Assembly: GCA_028280445.1 (NCBI GenBank)
Contig: JANQLU010000037.1
Coordinates: forward strand, 124,001-188,000
DNA from: Pirellulaceae bacterium
Lineage (GTDB): Bacteria > Planctomycetota > Planctomycetia > Pirellulales > Pirellulaceae
Length of the DNA: 64,000 bases
Direction: 5' to 3'
Every line of letters starts with the position of its first letter. Positions within the stretch are counted from its first letter, which is position 1. Below are positions 41,832 to 51,080 of this stretch, piece after piece. Both the position numbers and the translations under genes were made by a program. Under the pieces are notes generated by a model. That model was not told where the DNA came from. It ran no database searches and saw only the letters and a program-made list of their open reading frames with translations.

Positions 41832-44479
41832 CTTCTGCTATGATTTTGTCCGCAGTGCTGAGCAACATCATCGTTGCGGCCATCATTGCCGGTTTGGCTT
41901 TGGTGGTTGGACGATACTGCAAAAAACCTGCCTTGCTTCATGCGATCTGGTTGATCGTGTTGATAAAACTCGTCACACCTCCGGTGATCCAGTTGCCGAT
42001 TTATTCAATCGACGGGTTTCAACCGAGCTCAACGGCCCAAGTTACTAACCAGCCACGAATCGACGTGCCCGCTGATGATTCGTCGCATCGAGATCGTTTT
42101 GAATTTCAACTTTCAATACCGGAGCTCTATTTTCATCCCGCTCAGCAGTCGCTTGCCGAACGATCTGATTTTCCTCAAATCGCCGATGGCTCCGATGAGC
42201 CGATGCGCGACAACGACGAAACAGTTTTGTACTCGCAGGAATTCTCAGAATTTAACGACGAGCAGTTGGGTTTTGGTGCGGGGACGCCCCAAATTTCTGA
42301 TGGCCATTTCGAAGTTCACAGTACACTGTTGTCAGAATCTCGTCCCACAACCACTGCCGCGGGGCCACCATCAAAGACATCGATTCTGGCCTACCTGCCA
42401 ACTGTTTTGTGTCTGGTTTGGATAGCGTTGAGTGTTGTTTGGGTTGTCAACTTTGTCAGGCGACAACGAAAATTTTACCAAACCATTCGTCTGGCCAGTG
42501 GCACGAAAAACGATGATCAACAACCGATCCAAGCGCGACTCGATCAAGTGGCCGATCGATTCGGCATCAAGCAAAAACCGAGATTGATTGTCGCTCCGGG
42601 ACGATTTGTTCCGTTAGTTTGGGCCACGCCTTTGAGCAAAACTTTGGTGCTGCCGCGGAAATTGATCAAGCGGATTGCCCCAGCCCAATTGGATTCGTTA
42701 ATCGCGCACGAAATCGCGCATCTCTATTGCCGACACCACTATGTTCGCTGGTTTGAAATTGTCGTAACCATGCTGTTTTGGTGGTGCCCGGTTCTTTGGA
42801 TGGCGCGAAAAAAACTGCGCGAAACCGAAGAAGAAATCTGCGATGCCTGTGTCGTCGACACCATGCCCGACTACGCAGAGGACTACGCAAAAACATTGTT
42901 AGATACGGCCGACTATCTTTCACAATTTCCGCTCACGCCGTCGACACCGATCCCGTCGACAGCGATGGGCATGAACCACTTTGAATTCTTGAAACGGAGA
43001 ATCACTATGATTATGCACGGTCAAACAAAACCGAGGCTCTCTCTGACGGGATGGTTGGTCTTAATTGCCATCTTGTCGTTTGGATTGCCGCTTTCGCCGA
43101 CATTGGCAACCGCCAGTACGGCGCCGGGCGTTCAAAAGCGCGACAACGACAAAAAACAGAAACAGGATCGCGATGACGACCGCAATGAAGAAATTCAGGA
43201 AGAGGTCGAAGAGATCGTCGAAGAACTAGCCGAAGAAATCGGTGAACTCGACGAACATTTGCAGGAAATGATCGAAGACGTTCGCGAACATCTCGAAGAA
43301 CATCTCGACGAAATTCCGCCGCAAGTCAAAAAAGCAATCGCCAAAATCGATGTCGAAAAAATAATTGGTGAATCGACCAAAGACATTCCCAAAATCGCCA
43401 AAATGTTTGTCGACGAAGTCAAAATCGACAAAATCATCGGTGATGTTGCCGATGCCATCGATGAATCAGAGATTAAAGGTGAACTCAATAAACAGGAACT
43501 CGACAAACTGAAAACGGATGTCAAAGTTCAAATCAAAAACAACGTCAAGAAAATTGCTGACGCTTTGCAGAAAGACATGGGTAAAGTCAAAATCGAATTG
43601 AAAGATCAATTTGATCAACTGCCTGGCGAACTCAAACAAGCGTTGAAAAAAATCGACATCGATCTGAATTTTGCCGACGGCAAATCGGATATTGCCAAGC
43701 AATTTTTGAAAGACCTGAAAATCGAACAGGTTATTAAATCAGCGATCAATCAGGAAAAAGAAGAAAAGAAACGACGCGTCATTCGCCGAGAAAAAGTTGA
43801 GTCGGACCGCTTCCAGGAACGACGCCGCGACCGCGAACGTGATGATGATCGTTGGCGAGAACGTCGCGAGCGAGAACAATCAGATCGTTTTCAGGAACGC
43901 CGCCGACGTGAGCAAGATCAAGAACGACGCGGCCGAGACCGCGAACGAGATCAAAGTCGCGATCGTGGCGATCTGCAGGAACAGCTCAAACAAGCACTTC
44001 AGCAGGTCGCAAAAGAGCGCGATCGCGCCAACCAAATGATGAAAGATCTCCAAGCAGCATTGCGTGCTTCCAAGCAAAAAGAGGCAACGTTGCGTAAACA
44101 ACTCAGCCAAATTCAGTTCGAGTTGAAACGAGTGCAAGTCAACCGAGACAAGCGAGAAGCTGATATTGTTCGTGAACGAACCGAGCGCATGAAGCGAGAG
44201 CAAGATTCTCGAAGTCGTGATCGCGAACGAGTTCAACGTGAACGTCAACGAGCACAAGACGATTTTAGCAAAGCAATGCGTGAGCGCACTGAACGCAAAA
44301 AAGTCGAAGACCGACGTCGAAGCTCACGATCGAACGATGAAACGATCAAACGAGAAGTCGATCGCATGCAGCGTCTGGAGCGCAACATGCAAAACATGAT
44401 GCGTCAAATGCAGCAAATGCAAAAACAGATGCAAGAAATGAGCCAGAAAAATCGTCGCGATCGAAGTGATCGCAGATAA
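41828..44479 (+). CDS. BlaR1-like M56 membrane metalloprotease with giant charged coiled-coil tail
   Basis: Residues 1-430 follow the M56 layout: membrane segments near 7-27, 33-51, 188-208, 311-330 and 403-424, and a zinc protease motif HEIAH (about 295-299) with the downstream ETEEEICDACVVD (third ligand). A loop of about 135 residues lies between helices 2 and 3. In place of the beta-lactam-binding domain of BlaR1 the rest (about 430-883) is an extremely charged tail: a first part rich in Glu/Asp/Ile/Lys repeats (EEVEEIVEELAEEIGELDE), then an Arg/Glu/Asp-rich coiled coil (RERDDDRWRERRERE), and a Met/Gln-rich end (MMRQMQQMQKQMQ). Signal is probably something other than beta-lactam. Confidence 0.85.
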   Translation: MTSAMILSAVLSNIIVAAIIAGLALVVGRYCKKPALLHAIWLIVLIKLVTPPVIQLPIYSIDGFQPSSTAQVTNQPRIDVPADDSSHRDRFEFQLSIPELYFHPAQQSLAERSDFPQIADGSDEPMRDNDETVLYSQEFSEFNDEQLGFGAGTPQISDGHFEVHSTLLSESRPTTTAAGPPSKTSILAYLPTVLCLVWIALSVVWVVNFVRRQRKFYQTIRLASGTKNDDQQPIQARLDQVADRFGIKQKPRLIVAPGRFVPLVWATPLSKTLVLPRKLIKRIAPAQLDSLIAHEIAHLYCRHHYVRWFEIVVTMLFWWCPVLWMARKKLRETEEEICDACVVDTMPDYAEDYAKTLLDTADYLSQFPLTPSTPIPSTAMGMNHFEFLKRRITMIMHGQTKPRLSLTGWLVLIAILSFGLPLSPTLATASTAPGVQKRDNDKKQKQDRDDDRNEEIQEEVEEIVEELAEEIGELDEHLQEMIEDVREHLEEHLDEIPPQVKKAIAKIDVEKIIGESTKDIPKIAKMFVDEVKIDKIIGDVADAIDESEIKGELNKQELDKLKTDVKVQIKNNVKKIADALQKDMGKVKIELKDQFDQLPGELKQALKKIDIDLNFADGKSDIAKQFLKDLKIEQVIKSAINQEKEEKKRRVIRREKVESDRFQERRRDRERDDDRWRERREREQSDRFQERRRREQDQERRGRDRERDQSRDRGDLQEQLKQALQQVAKERDRANQMMKDLQAALRASKQKEATLRKQLSQIQFELKRVQVNRDKREADIVRERTERMKREQDSRSRDRERVQRERQRAQDDFSKAMRERTERKKVEDRRRSSRSNDETIKREVDRMQRLERNMQNMMRQMQQMQKQMQEMSQKNRRDRSDRR

Positions 44480-44507
44480 CATATTCCGACTTTTATAAAG
44501 CGGAATG

Positions 44508-44543
44508 GGGTTTTCATCGGCGAGGGATGGAAACCCTTTTTTT
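44508..44543 (+). terminator. Intrinsic terminator of the BlaI/BlaR1-type operon
   Basis: Stem GGGTTTTCATC / GATGGAAACCC (one G-T wobble), loop GGCGAGG, followed by seven T. Confidence 0.8.
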
Positions 44544-44558
44544 ATGCGCTTGCTTTTC

Positions 44559-44585
44559 GGGAGGGCGAGGCTCCCGCCGAGCCGC
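44559..44585. repeat. Family D repeat, copy 2
   Basis: GGGAGGGCGAGGCTCCCGCC followed by GAGCCG; convergent gap. Confidence 0.7.
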
Positions 44586-44628
44586 AGACGCGCTGTTTGG
44601 CTCTGTAGGAACTCGGGCAAAGCCACTC

Positions 44629-44698
44629 GTGAGCGGCAAGGCGCTAGCCGCCGGTTTGTCAGCGCATCGAACCGACGGCTCCCGCCTTGCCGCTCACA
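44629..44698. repeat. Family B palindrome, copy 6
   Basis: Left GTGAGCGGCAAGGCGCTAGC, right arm partly decayed (ACGGCTCCCGCCTTGCCGCT plus CAC). It ends just before the stop codon of the minus-strand kinase gene. Confidence 0.8.
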
Positions 44699-44702
44699 AC
44701 AA

Positions 44703-46310
44703 CTACTGTTCCTCGAACTGAGTCGCGGCTGGCGGCCGTTTGTCTTCCTGGATTTTGCTCATCGTACTCATCAACAAAAATGCTGCTACGGCGATGCCAA
44801 TGCCCACGGTTAAACCAATTCCAACCCAAACCATTTTGAGCCGTTCGCGACTGACGAATTTTTGATAGGCGTCGTCCTCGGCACGTTTTTGTGAAGATGC
44901 TGTTGCCGTGTGGGGGTGAGTTGTAGCGGGTTGAGCGATACTTGAAGTGGCAGGTGTAGGTTTGGTCACTGTTCCCAGATCAACATTCGAAATGTCAAAT
45001 CCGGCATTGGGATCAAACGGAGGTAAATTGCTGGTTGATCCCGACGTGATCGACGAATCAGTCGGCTGCGCAAATGGCGGAGCTGTGGCCGAACCGGCGG
45101 CGCTCATGCTGGATGTATCAACCGGTTGCGGCGCAACCTCGACAATGGGAACTTCTGCCAAAGGTGTCCCTAACGCATCATCCAGAACTTCGTCATCGTC
45201 CAGAACTTCGACGGAATCTGGCAACTCGATCAAATGGTCGACAGGATCGACAACGGGAACCGTGGCAAGAGTTTTCCGAGGTCGCGCCTTTTTCAACAAA
45301 TTCTGCAGTGCCGAGATCAACGCATCGTAAGATTGAAACCGCTGATCAGGTGATTTTTGCATCATCTTCCAGCAGATCTGCTCCAATAGTTTGGGGCATT
45401 TCGGACGCTGGGCAGAAATCGTCTCTGGCATCTGGGTTTGATGTTGGGCAACCCGCTGCATGATGGAGCCCTGGTCGAACGGCGGTCGCCCGACGATCAA
45501 ATAATACAACGTGCAGCCCAACGAATAGATGTCCGCGCGAAAGTCAACATCGTGAGAACTCAGTGCCTGTTCCGGCGCGACATAATCAGCGGTTCCCAAA
45601 TTGTCGTTATACATTTCGGTCAGCGAGCCGTCTTCATGACCATCGCGTTCGAGCATGGCCAGGCCCAAGTCCAGAATTTTGACATGGCCATCGTCAGTCA
45701 GTAGCAAATTCGAAGGCTTCATGTCGCGGTGGATCATGCCCTGCTCTTGCGTGTATTTTAAGCCTTGTGCAACTTGAATGATGTAGTCGACACATTCAAT
45801 AAAACGCAGCGGGCCTTTTTCCTTTACCAATTTGTAAAGGTCTTGGCCCGAGATATATTCCAGCACGAGGTAAGACAGGTCGTTTTCCATCACAACGTCG
45901 TAACATTTGATCACGTTGGGATGATCCAACCGAGCGGTTGCTTGCGCCTCGCGTAAAAAACGTTGAGCTAAACTTGTTTTGCCGTTGATTTTATCTTTAG
46001 TCAGAACTTTGACCACGCGTTTTTGTTTCAACGTGATGTGTTCTGCCAGGTAGACGTTGCTGTGTCCGCCTCGACCGAGAATATTTAAAATTTTGTATTG
46101 GCCGACAAAAAAACCGCGGTGTTTCCCTTTGAGCAAATGCTTGCTTTGCCAGCGCGTGAGGATTTTTTTCTGGACCAGCGATTTGGCAAATGCATTGGCG
46201 TCGCCCGATACATTTTCCACCTTGAATTCATCGACGGCTTGATTGAGGACGTGGCGATCAATCAAACCGCTTTGGTGAACGACGTCCAGAAATGCACTCA
46301 AATATTGCAT
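44703..46310 (-). CDS. Ser/Thr protein kinase with C-terminal membrane anchor
   Basis: Hanks-type kinase, 535 residues. After a helical N-terminal segment (about 1-70) the kinase domain (about 72-345) shows LGRGGHSNVYLA (Gly loop), VVKVLTKDK (Lys of VAIK), HRDMKPSN (catalytic loop), DLGLAM (DFG as DLG), GTADYVAPEQ (P+1 loop and APE) and ADIYSLGCTLYYLIVG. The C-terminal third is Pro/Ala/Thr/Ser-rich and contains one membrane segment near 505-525, followed by a short tail; no PASTA repeats. Planctomycetes have many such kinases. ATG start. Targets unknown; convergent with the BlaR1-like gene. Confidence 0.93.
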   Translation of the reverse strand: MQYLSAFLDVVHQSGLIDRHVLNQAVDEFKVENVSGDANAFAKSLVQKKILTRWQSKHLLKGKHRGFFVGQYKILNILGRGGHSNVYLAEHITLKQKRVVKVLTKDKINGKTSLAQRFLREAQATARLDHPNVIKCYDVVMENDLSYLVLEYISGQDLYKLVKEKGPLRFIECVDYIIQVAQGLKYTQEQGMIHRDMKPSNLLLTDDGHVKILDLGLAMLERDGHEDGSLTEMYNDNLGTADYVAPEQALSSHDVDFRADIYSLGCTLYYLIVGRPPFDQGSIMQRVAQHQTQMPETISAQRPKCPKLLEQICWKMMQKSPDQRFQSYDALISALQNLLKKARPRKTLATVPVVDPVDHLIELPDSVEVLDDDEVLDDALGTPLAEVPIVEVAPQPVDTSSMSAAGSATAPPFAQPTDSSITSGSTSNLPPFDPNAGFDISNVDLGTVTKPTPATSSIAQPATTHPHTATASSQKRAEDDAYQKFVSRERLKMVWVGIGLTVGIGIAVAAFLLMSTMSKIQEDKRPPAATQFEEQ

Positions 46311-46534
46311 CGGTTTACAAATTAAAAATTGTCCTGCCAGGCAAAACTAAATGTTAACTGAATCCCATTTTTTCGCAGTCACCTTAATCAATCATTCACA
46401 TTTGCAATATTCGGTTGCCAACTGAGCAGGAATTTCCACAATATTCGCATGGTTTGTGCGAATTACGGTCGGCAAAAACATCTTTTTTCGGGACTTCGCG
46501 GATCTCTAAGCCGCGAGTGTGGATATTTGAGGAA

Positions 46535-47803
46535 ATGACAGAGAGAAACTTGCGCGCCGACAGTGCGCCACCTAAAGACACAACGATTAACGACGACGAA
46601 CATGCATCTCAATGGCATCGACTGGACGACCGTTTTATTCCATTGCGCGCCGATGATTTGGAGCGAGTGTTGATCGACGATGCTGCGTCGCTGGGATGTG
46701 ATCCAGACGAGCTCAAAAAAACCTGCGCTCATTTTCGTGAACAAATTGATCTGGAAGCTTGTTCGTTTCGCAGACTCATCGAACGAGAATACGCGCCGTT
46801 TGATCCCGACCGCGATACAAAATCACTGACGGATCTGGAAACCAGTCGCACGCCTGAAGATTATGCCAACATGTTGCGGCGATTCACGTATTTGTTGGAC
46901 AAGGCGAATTTCGAAAAACTGTCTGATGTGCAAATCGAACAAGCGATTCGTCGTGCGAATTCACGACGGATCACTGTTCGCGTAAAAAGCGACGCGGTGC
47001 AACATCTCGAAATCTGGGTGCGCGGCCGTGGCAAAACGACGTCGCGGAAAATTACCTGGCGGCATCCTTTCGCTGGTGTTGAAATCGAGAAAGAAGTTTT
47101 TCGGCGGATGGTCATTGTCGCACGCCTCAAGGAAGAACCGTATATCGTCGTCAAATTGTTCAAAGACATTCCTGAATCGGATGTCGAAGCCTTGCTGCCC
47201 CACGCCCAAGCAACCATGACTTTGCTCGATCGCGTTCAACTCATTGGTAGTGGGGCGGGAGCATTGGGTGCAACGCTCGCCAAATTGATGACGATTGCGA
47301 TCAGTTTTGCTGCCTTGGGAAAATTGATTTTGATCCTGTTGTTTGGGTTGGTCACGATGATGTTAAAGACGTTTTCAGGATATCGAAACGCCCGGATCAA
47401 TCGTCGTGGACAACGGGTCCAACATCTCTATTTCCAAAACCTGGCCAACAATGCCAGCGCACTGCAATGGTTAGTATCGATGGTCAAGCAGGAAGAGTTA
47501 AAAGAAGCTTATCTGGCTTACGCGTTTGGATGTAAACTTTCTCGCGGAGCGAGCCGCTGGAAAAATTCGCCCAGCATCAGTGATATGACAACGGGAATCG
47601 AAAATTATCTGAGTCGCAAATTTGAAATTGACGTCGATTTCGATATCAACGACGCGATCAATACGTTGATTCGCTTGGGTGCCATCGATGGTCTCAGCGA
47701 CCTGACACCAAAAAAATATTTTCAGCTCATTGGCAGTCAAATCGCGCGTCAACCCAAAGTGATGCAGCATCCCTTTCGAAACTATCGAGAATCGCTCAAT
47801 TGA
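46535..47803 (+). CDS. DUF3754 (TMEM143-like) membrane protein
   Basis: A 422-residue protein. The family block PYIVVKLFKDIPESDVEALLP is present in the middle, followed by a two-helix hydrophobic section (ALGATLAKLMTIAISFAALGKLILILLFGLVTMM, about 265-300) and an RRGQRVQHLYFQNLANNASAL region typical of DUF3754/TMEM143. The N-terminal half is charged and helical. Start at ATG 46535 with GAGG close upstream; the frame is open 120 bases further up without support. Function unknown. Divergent from the kinase gene by about 220 bases. Confidence 0.8.
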   Translation: MTERNLRADSAPPKDTTINDDEHASQWHRLDDRFIPLRADDLERVLIDDAASLGCDPDELKKTCAHFREQIDLEACSFRRLIEREYAPFDPDRDTKSLTDLETSRTPEDYANMLRRFTYLLDKANFEKLSDVQIEQAIRRANSRRITVRVKSDAVQHLEIWVRGRGKTTSRKITWRHPFAGVEIEKEVFRRMVIVARLKEEPYIVVKLFKDIPESDVEALLPHAQATMTLLDRVQLIGSGAGALGATLAKLMTIAISFAALGKLILILLFGLVTMMLKTFSGYRNARINRRGQRVQHLYFQNLANNASALQWLVSMVKQEELKEAYLAYAFGCKLSRGASRWKNSPSISDMTTGIENYLSRKFEIDVDFDINDAINTLIRLGAIDGLSDLTPKKYFQLIGSQIARQPKVMQHPFRNYRESLN

Positions 47804-47809
47804 AAATAA

Positions 47810-47866
47810 GTAGGGCCGTTTCCCACCAGCCGTTTAGTTAGATTGGCCGGTGGGAACCGGCCCTAC
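47810..47866. repeat. Family A REP-like inverted pair, copy 5
   Basis: GTAG head 47810-47813 with a mutated left hairpin (CCGTTTCCCACCAG), intact right unit ending CTAC 47863-47866. It begins 7 bases after the DUF3754 stop. Confidence 0.85.
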
Positions 47867-47924
47867 ATCAATTCCTCTGACACTTCGCGGTGACGAGTTA
47901 TGGTGTAAAATCCTGGTAACAAGC

Positions 47925-48051
47925 CTAGGTAGTGTTGTTTGAATCGGAAACTGTGAATTTGAGCTGAGCGGGGAGGCGCTAGCCGCCGGCATTTGAGAGT
48001 TCACCGGCGGCTAGCGCCTCGCCGCTCATATTTAATCAACGCTACCTAAAC
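47925..48051. repeat. Family B MITE-like palindromic element, near-intact copy 2
   Basis: Outer arms CTAGGTAGTGTTGTTT (47925-47940) and TTTAATCAACGCTACCTA (48031-48048) enclose the core TGAGCGGGGAGGCGCTAGCC / GGCTAGCGCCTCGCCGCTCA. The stretch between the left arms (TCGGAAACTGTGAATTTGAG) nearly repeats that of copy 1 at 2943. Note the matched change in both core arms (GGGGAGG and CCTCGCC). Confidence 0.85.
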
Positions 48052-48089
48052 TCGCAATTTGATTTTCACTATCAAAAAAAGAGACGAAA

Positions 48090-48620
48090 TTGAATTTGAA
48101 TCAACTCCGTGTTGGCATTGGCCATGATACTCATCGACTCGCCGATGGCGGGCCATTGATTGTCGGCGGCATTACGATCGACCATGACAAACACGCTGAA
48201 GGACATAGCGATGCCGACGTGCTGTTGCACGCAATCACCGACGCGGTATTGGGAGCGGCGTCTCTCGGTGATATCGGTCAAATGTTTCCCAATACCGATG
48301 TGGAAAACGAAGATCGAGATTCAGCAGAAATGCTTTCGATTGCCTGGGGGCAAGTTCAACAGTCGGGTTGGCAATTAATAAACCTCGATTGCATCGTGTT
48401 CGCCCAACGACCCAAAATGGCTCCTTATCGAGAGGCGATCCAAAATCGGATTGCCGATATTCTCCGAGTCGATGCAGCGCAAATTGGTTTCAAAGCGAAA
48501 ACGGGCGAATGGGTGGATGCGGTAGGCACCGAACAAGCGATCCAGGCTCAATGCGTCGCCCTGCTCTGTCGCGCCGACCAAACGCGATCAACTGGTGATG
48601 CACAAGGCGGGATTTCATGA
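48090..48620 (+). CDS. ispF: 2-C-methyl-D-erythritol 2,4-cyclodiphosphate synthase IspF
   Basis: IspF makes the cyclic diphosphate in the MEP route to isoprenoids. The 176-residue protein has VGIGHDTHRL with metal ligands Asp13 and His15, GHSDADVLLHA with the third ligand His47, FPNTDVENEDRDSAEML (shortened family form FPNTD), and the C-terminal KAKTGEWVDAVGTEQAI (family: KATTTEKLGFTGREEGI). TTG start at 48090, since no ATG fits before the conserved GIGHD motif. It overlaps ruvC by 4 bases (ATGA). Confidence 0.96.
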   Translation: MNLNQLRVGIGHDTHRLADGGPLIVGGITIDHDKHAEGHSDADVLLHAITDAVLGAASLGDIGQMFPNTDVENEDRDSAEMLSIAWGQVQQSGWQLINLDCIVFAQRPKMAPYREAIQNRIADILRVDAAQIGFKAKTGEWVDAVGTEQAIQAQCVALLCRADQTRSTGDAQGGIS

Positions 48621-49126
48621 TGACTGAATCGCCTGTCACGATCGTGGGAATTGATCCTGGACTCAATATTACCGGCTACGCGGTGTTGCAAAGCAACGGG
48701 AGTCAATTGTCGTTGCTCGAAGCCGGTGTGCTGCGTAGCAAACGCGAACAATCTATGAGCCAGCGACTTTACCAACTCTATCAGGGACTTGTCGAAGTCG
48801 TCGAGCAACACAACCCCACGGTATTTGCAATCGAAGAACTTTATTCGCATTACCAAATGCCGAAAACGGCGATATTGATGGGGCACGCGCGAGGGATCTA
48901 TTGCTTAGCAGCAGCTCAGCACGGAATCGACGTGCATAATTATTCCGCGACACAAATCAAAAAAGTTCTCACGGGCAACGGCCGCGCACCCAAAAATCAG
49001 ATTCAGCTGGCCGTGATGCGGCAGTTTCATTTGGCCGAGCCGCCGGATCCACCCGATGTCGCGGATGCGATCGCAATTGCGACTTGTTACCATTTCACCA
49101 ACCGTTCGACGATCATGCCGAGCTAG
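48617..49126 (+). CDS. ruvC: RuvC Holliday-junction resolvase
   Basis: RuvC cuts four-way junctions, resolving recombination intermediates. The 169-residue product has the acidic catalytic set of the RNase H-like fold: VGIDPG (Asp13), IEELY (Glu73), and DVADAIAIA (Asp147 and Asp150, three apart), with the family's TGxGRAPKxQ near residue 119. Start at one of two adjacent ATGs (48617 or 48620). Translation is coupled to ispF by the 4-base overlap. ruvA follows after a gap of about 160 bases. Confidence 0.96.
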   Translation: MMTESPVTIVGIDPGLNITGYAVLQSNGSQLSLLEAGVLRSKREQSMSQRLYQLYQGLVEVVEQHNPTVFAIEELYSHYQMPKTAILMGHARGIYCLAAAQHGIDVHNYSATQIKKVLTGNGRAPKNQIQLAVMRQFHLAEPPDPPDVADAIAIATCYHFTNRSTIMPS

Positions 49127-49288
49127 ACGCCGTTTTGTTCTGGCGGCTTGGTGCGAAGGAAATTAGAAAATTTAAAACGGCAACTTCAAAACAACGATTG
49201 ACAGCACAGGGCGATGTTCGGTGATGGACGCTGGAATCGACCTCCGGTAAAACTTCATTTTTAAAATCATCTCATTGAGCGACTTCGC

Positions 49289-49918
49289 GTGATTACAAAA
49301 ATAACAGGCAAATTGGTTCGGGTGGATGACGATCAAGCGATCATTGAAATCCCTCCGTTTGAGTATCAGGTTTTGATTCCGGAATTCACACGCCGACAGA
49401 TCCAAATCCAAGTTGGCCAGGTGATCAGTTTGCATACGATTCAATACATTGACGGCAACATTGCTCGCGGGGGCAGGCTGACGCCACGAATGATCGGTTT
49501 TATCAGCGAAGTGGAATTGGAATTTTTTGAACACTTTTGCAGCGTCGACGGCGTTGGCGTCAAAAAAGCGTTGCGAGCGATGGTGCGTCCCGTCCAAGAT
49601 GTCGCTCGCTCGATCGAACAACAAGATGCAAAAGCGGTATCGACATTGCCCGGAATTGGCGCAGCAACTTCGGAGCGAATCATTGCGAAACTTCGCCGCA
49701 AAATGCCCAAATTTGCTTTGATGGTGCCGCGCGACGACTCGCCCGAATCCAGCATCGAACGGGACGTTGTCGAAGAGACTTTTCAAATTCTTTGTTCGTT
49801 GGGACACAGCGAATCCGATGCGCGTAAATTGCTGGACGATTCGTTGTCGACCAAAAAGAAATTTAAAGACGTCGAAAGCTTGCTGTCTGCGGTGTACCAG
49901 ACGACATCGGGATCGTAA
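49289..49918 (+). CDS. ruvA: RuvA Holliday-junction DNA-binding protein
   Basis: RuvA binds the junction as a tetramer and recruits RuvB. The 209-residue protein has the N-terminal OB-fold ([12 protein letters not shown], residues 1-65), two helix-hairpin-helix motifs ([13 protein letters not shown] and [13 protein letters not shown]), and the C-terminal domain (about 155-205, [25 protein letters not shown]) that contacts RuvB. Family acidic pin and GVG motif seen. GTG start at 49289; weak ribosome-binding site. Co-directional with ruvC, 161 bases downstream. ruvB is distant at 3077. Confidence 0.95.
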   Translation: MITKITGKLVRVDDDQAIIEIPPFEYQVLIPEFTRRQIQIQVGQVISLHTIQYIDGNIARGGRLTPRMIGFISEVELEFFEHFCSVDGVGVKKALRAMVRPVQDVARSIEQQDAKAVSTLPGIGAATSERIIAKLRRKMPKFALMVPRDDSPESSIERDVVEETFQILCSLGHSESDARKLLDDSLSTKKKFKDVESLLSAVYQTTSGS

Positions 49919-49948
49919 AACGAACGACATTAGTTTGAGGCAGATATT

Positions 49949-51076
49949 TTGAGTCAAGAAGACCCGATTCACATCATCGATGACCAACAGATCGAAATCA
50001 TCGAACCGGAAATTGTTGACGCGGAATTCAACGTGCCAACCGCTCCATCGTGCAGCGGTTGTGGCAGTCCGTTGGATCCGGGTGATCGCTATTGTCCCGG
50101 TTGTGGAATCGAATCAGAAACTCGCCCTGCCGAACAGGCGGACAAGGGGCTTCGCAAATATATTCAATGCAAAAGCTGTGGCAGCACCATGGCCACCGAT
50201 CCGGACAAACGTTCGTACCGTTGTGGTTTTTGCGATTCGACTTATGTGGTCGACTACGAACCGGAACTCACCGGACGTCAAAATCCCGAGTTCATTATTG
50301 GGTTTGCCATTTCACCGGAACTGGCCCGTGAAAAATTTGCCAATTGGATTCGTTCCAACGGTTGGTTTCGTCCAGCGGATTTGAGATTTGTCGACTTGCC
50401 ACAAAAGATCACTGGGATCTATCTTCCGTTTTGGTCATTTTCAATGTTGGCCGAAAGTCAGTGGAATGCGCAAATCGGAGAGTATTGGTATCGGCAGGAA
50501 AGTTATTGGACGACCGATGCCAACGGAAAACAAGTTCGACGAACACGAACAGTGACCGAAACGGAATGGTGGCCTTTGGCGGGTCGATTTCATCATTACT
50601 ACAGCGGTTACCTGGTTTCTGCGAGCCAGGGGCTACCACAGGAACTTGCGACGAAAGTCTGGCCGTTCGATTTGCCGGCTTTGAAACGTTATGAACCGTA
50701 CTTCCTCGCCGGTTGGGAAAGCGAAGAATACACCGTCGCCCGCGAAACAGCTTTGGAACACAGCAAACATTATTATCATCAACTTCAGGAACAGAACGTT
50801 TCCAGATTCATGCCCGGCGATCGGCAAAAAAACCTGGGAGTGCAAACCTATTTTAGCCAGATCAATTCTGATTTGTGTTTGATGCCCTACTATCTGCTGA
50901 CCTACCATTACAAATCGAAACTTTATCGATTTTTACTTAATGGCCAAACCGGTCGTATTTGGGGAACCAAACCTGTGTCACAAAAACGAGTTTGGGGATT
51001 TATCCTGGGGCTTGTCGGGCTTCTGGCATTGATCGTTTTGATTGTCATCATTCTCGGTAATATCTTTGGACATTAA
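49949..51076 (+). CDS. Zinc-ribbon membrane-anchored protein, paralogue 1
   Basis: A 375-residue protein of a TFIIB-type zinc-ribbon group of unknown function. It has two zinc ribbons: CSGCGSPL/CPGCG (about 35-55) and CKSCGST/CGFCDST (about 75-95), then a soluble domain with aromatic-rich segments (FRPADLRFVDLPQKITGIYLPFW, HHYYSGY), the conserved YRFLLNGQTGRIWG and one C-terminal membrane helix (about 350-371). TTG start at 49949 with GAGG eight bases upstream. The next gene is a paralogue; they are separated by 4 bases. It follows ruvA by 30 bases and may be in the same transcription unit. Confidence 0.75.
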   Translation: MSQEDPIHIIDDQQIEIIEPEIVDAEFNVPTAPSCSGCGSPLDPGDRYCPGCGIESETRPAEQADKGLRKYIQCKSCGSTMATDPDKRSYRCGFCDSTYVVDYEPELTGRQNPEFIIGFAISPELAREKFANWIRSNGWFRPADLRFVDLPQKITGIYLPFWSFSMLAESQWNAQIGEYWYRQESYWTTDANGKQVRRTRTVTETEWWPLAGRFHHYYSGYLVSASQGLPQELATKVWPFDLPALKRYEPYFLAGWESEEYTVARETALEHSKHYYHQLQEQNVSRFMPGDRQKNLGVQTYFSQINSDLCLMPYYLLTYHYKSKLYRFLLNGQTGRIWGTKPVSQKRVWGFILGLVGLLALIVLIVIILGNIFGH

Positions 51077-51080
51077 TACG

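Noticed and set aside
48617..49918. ruvABC operon with ruvB missing (gene loss)
   Set aside because: ruvB is intact at 3077-4102; the split arrangement is simply a different gene order.
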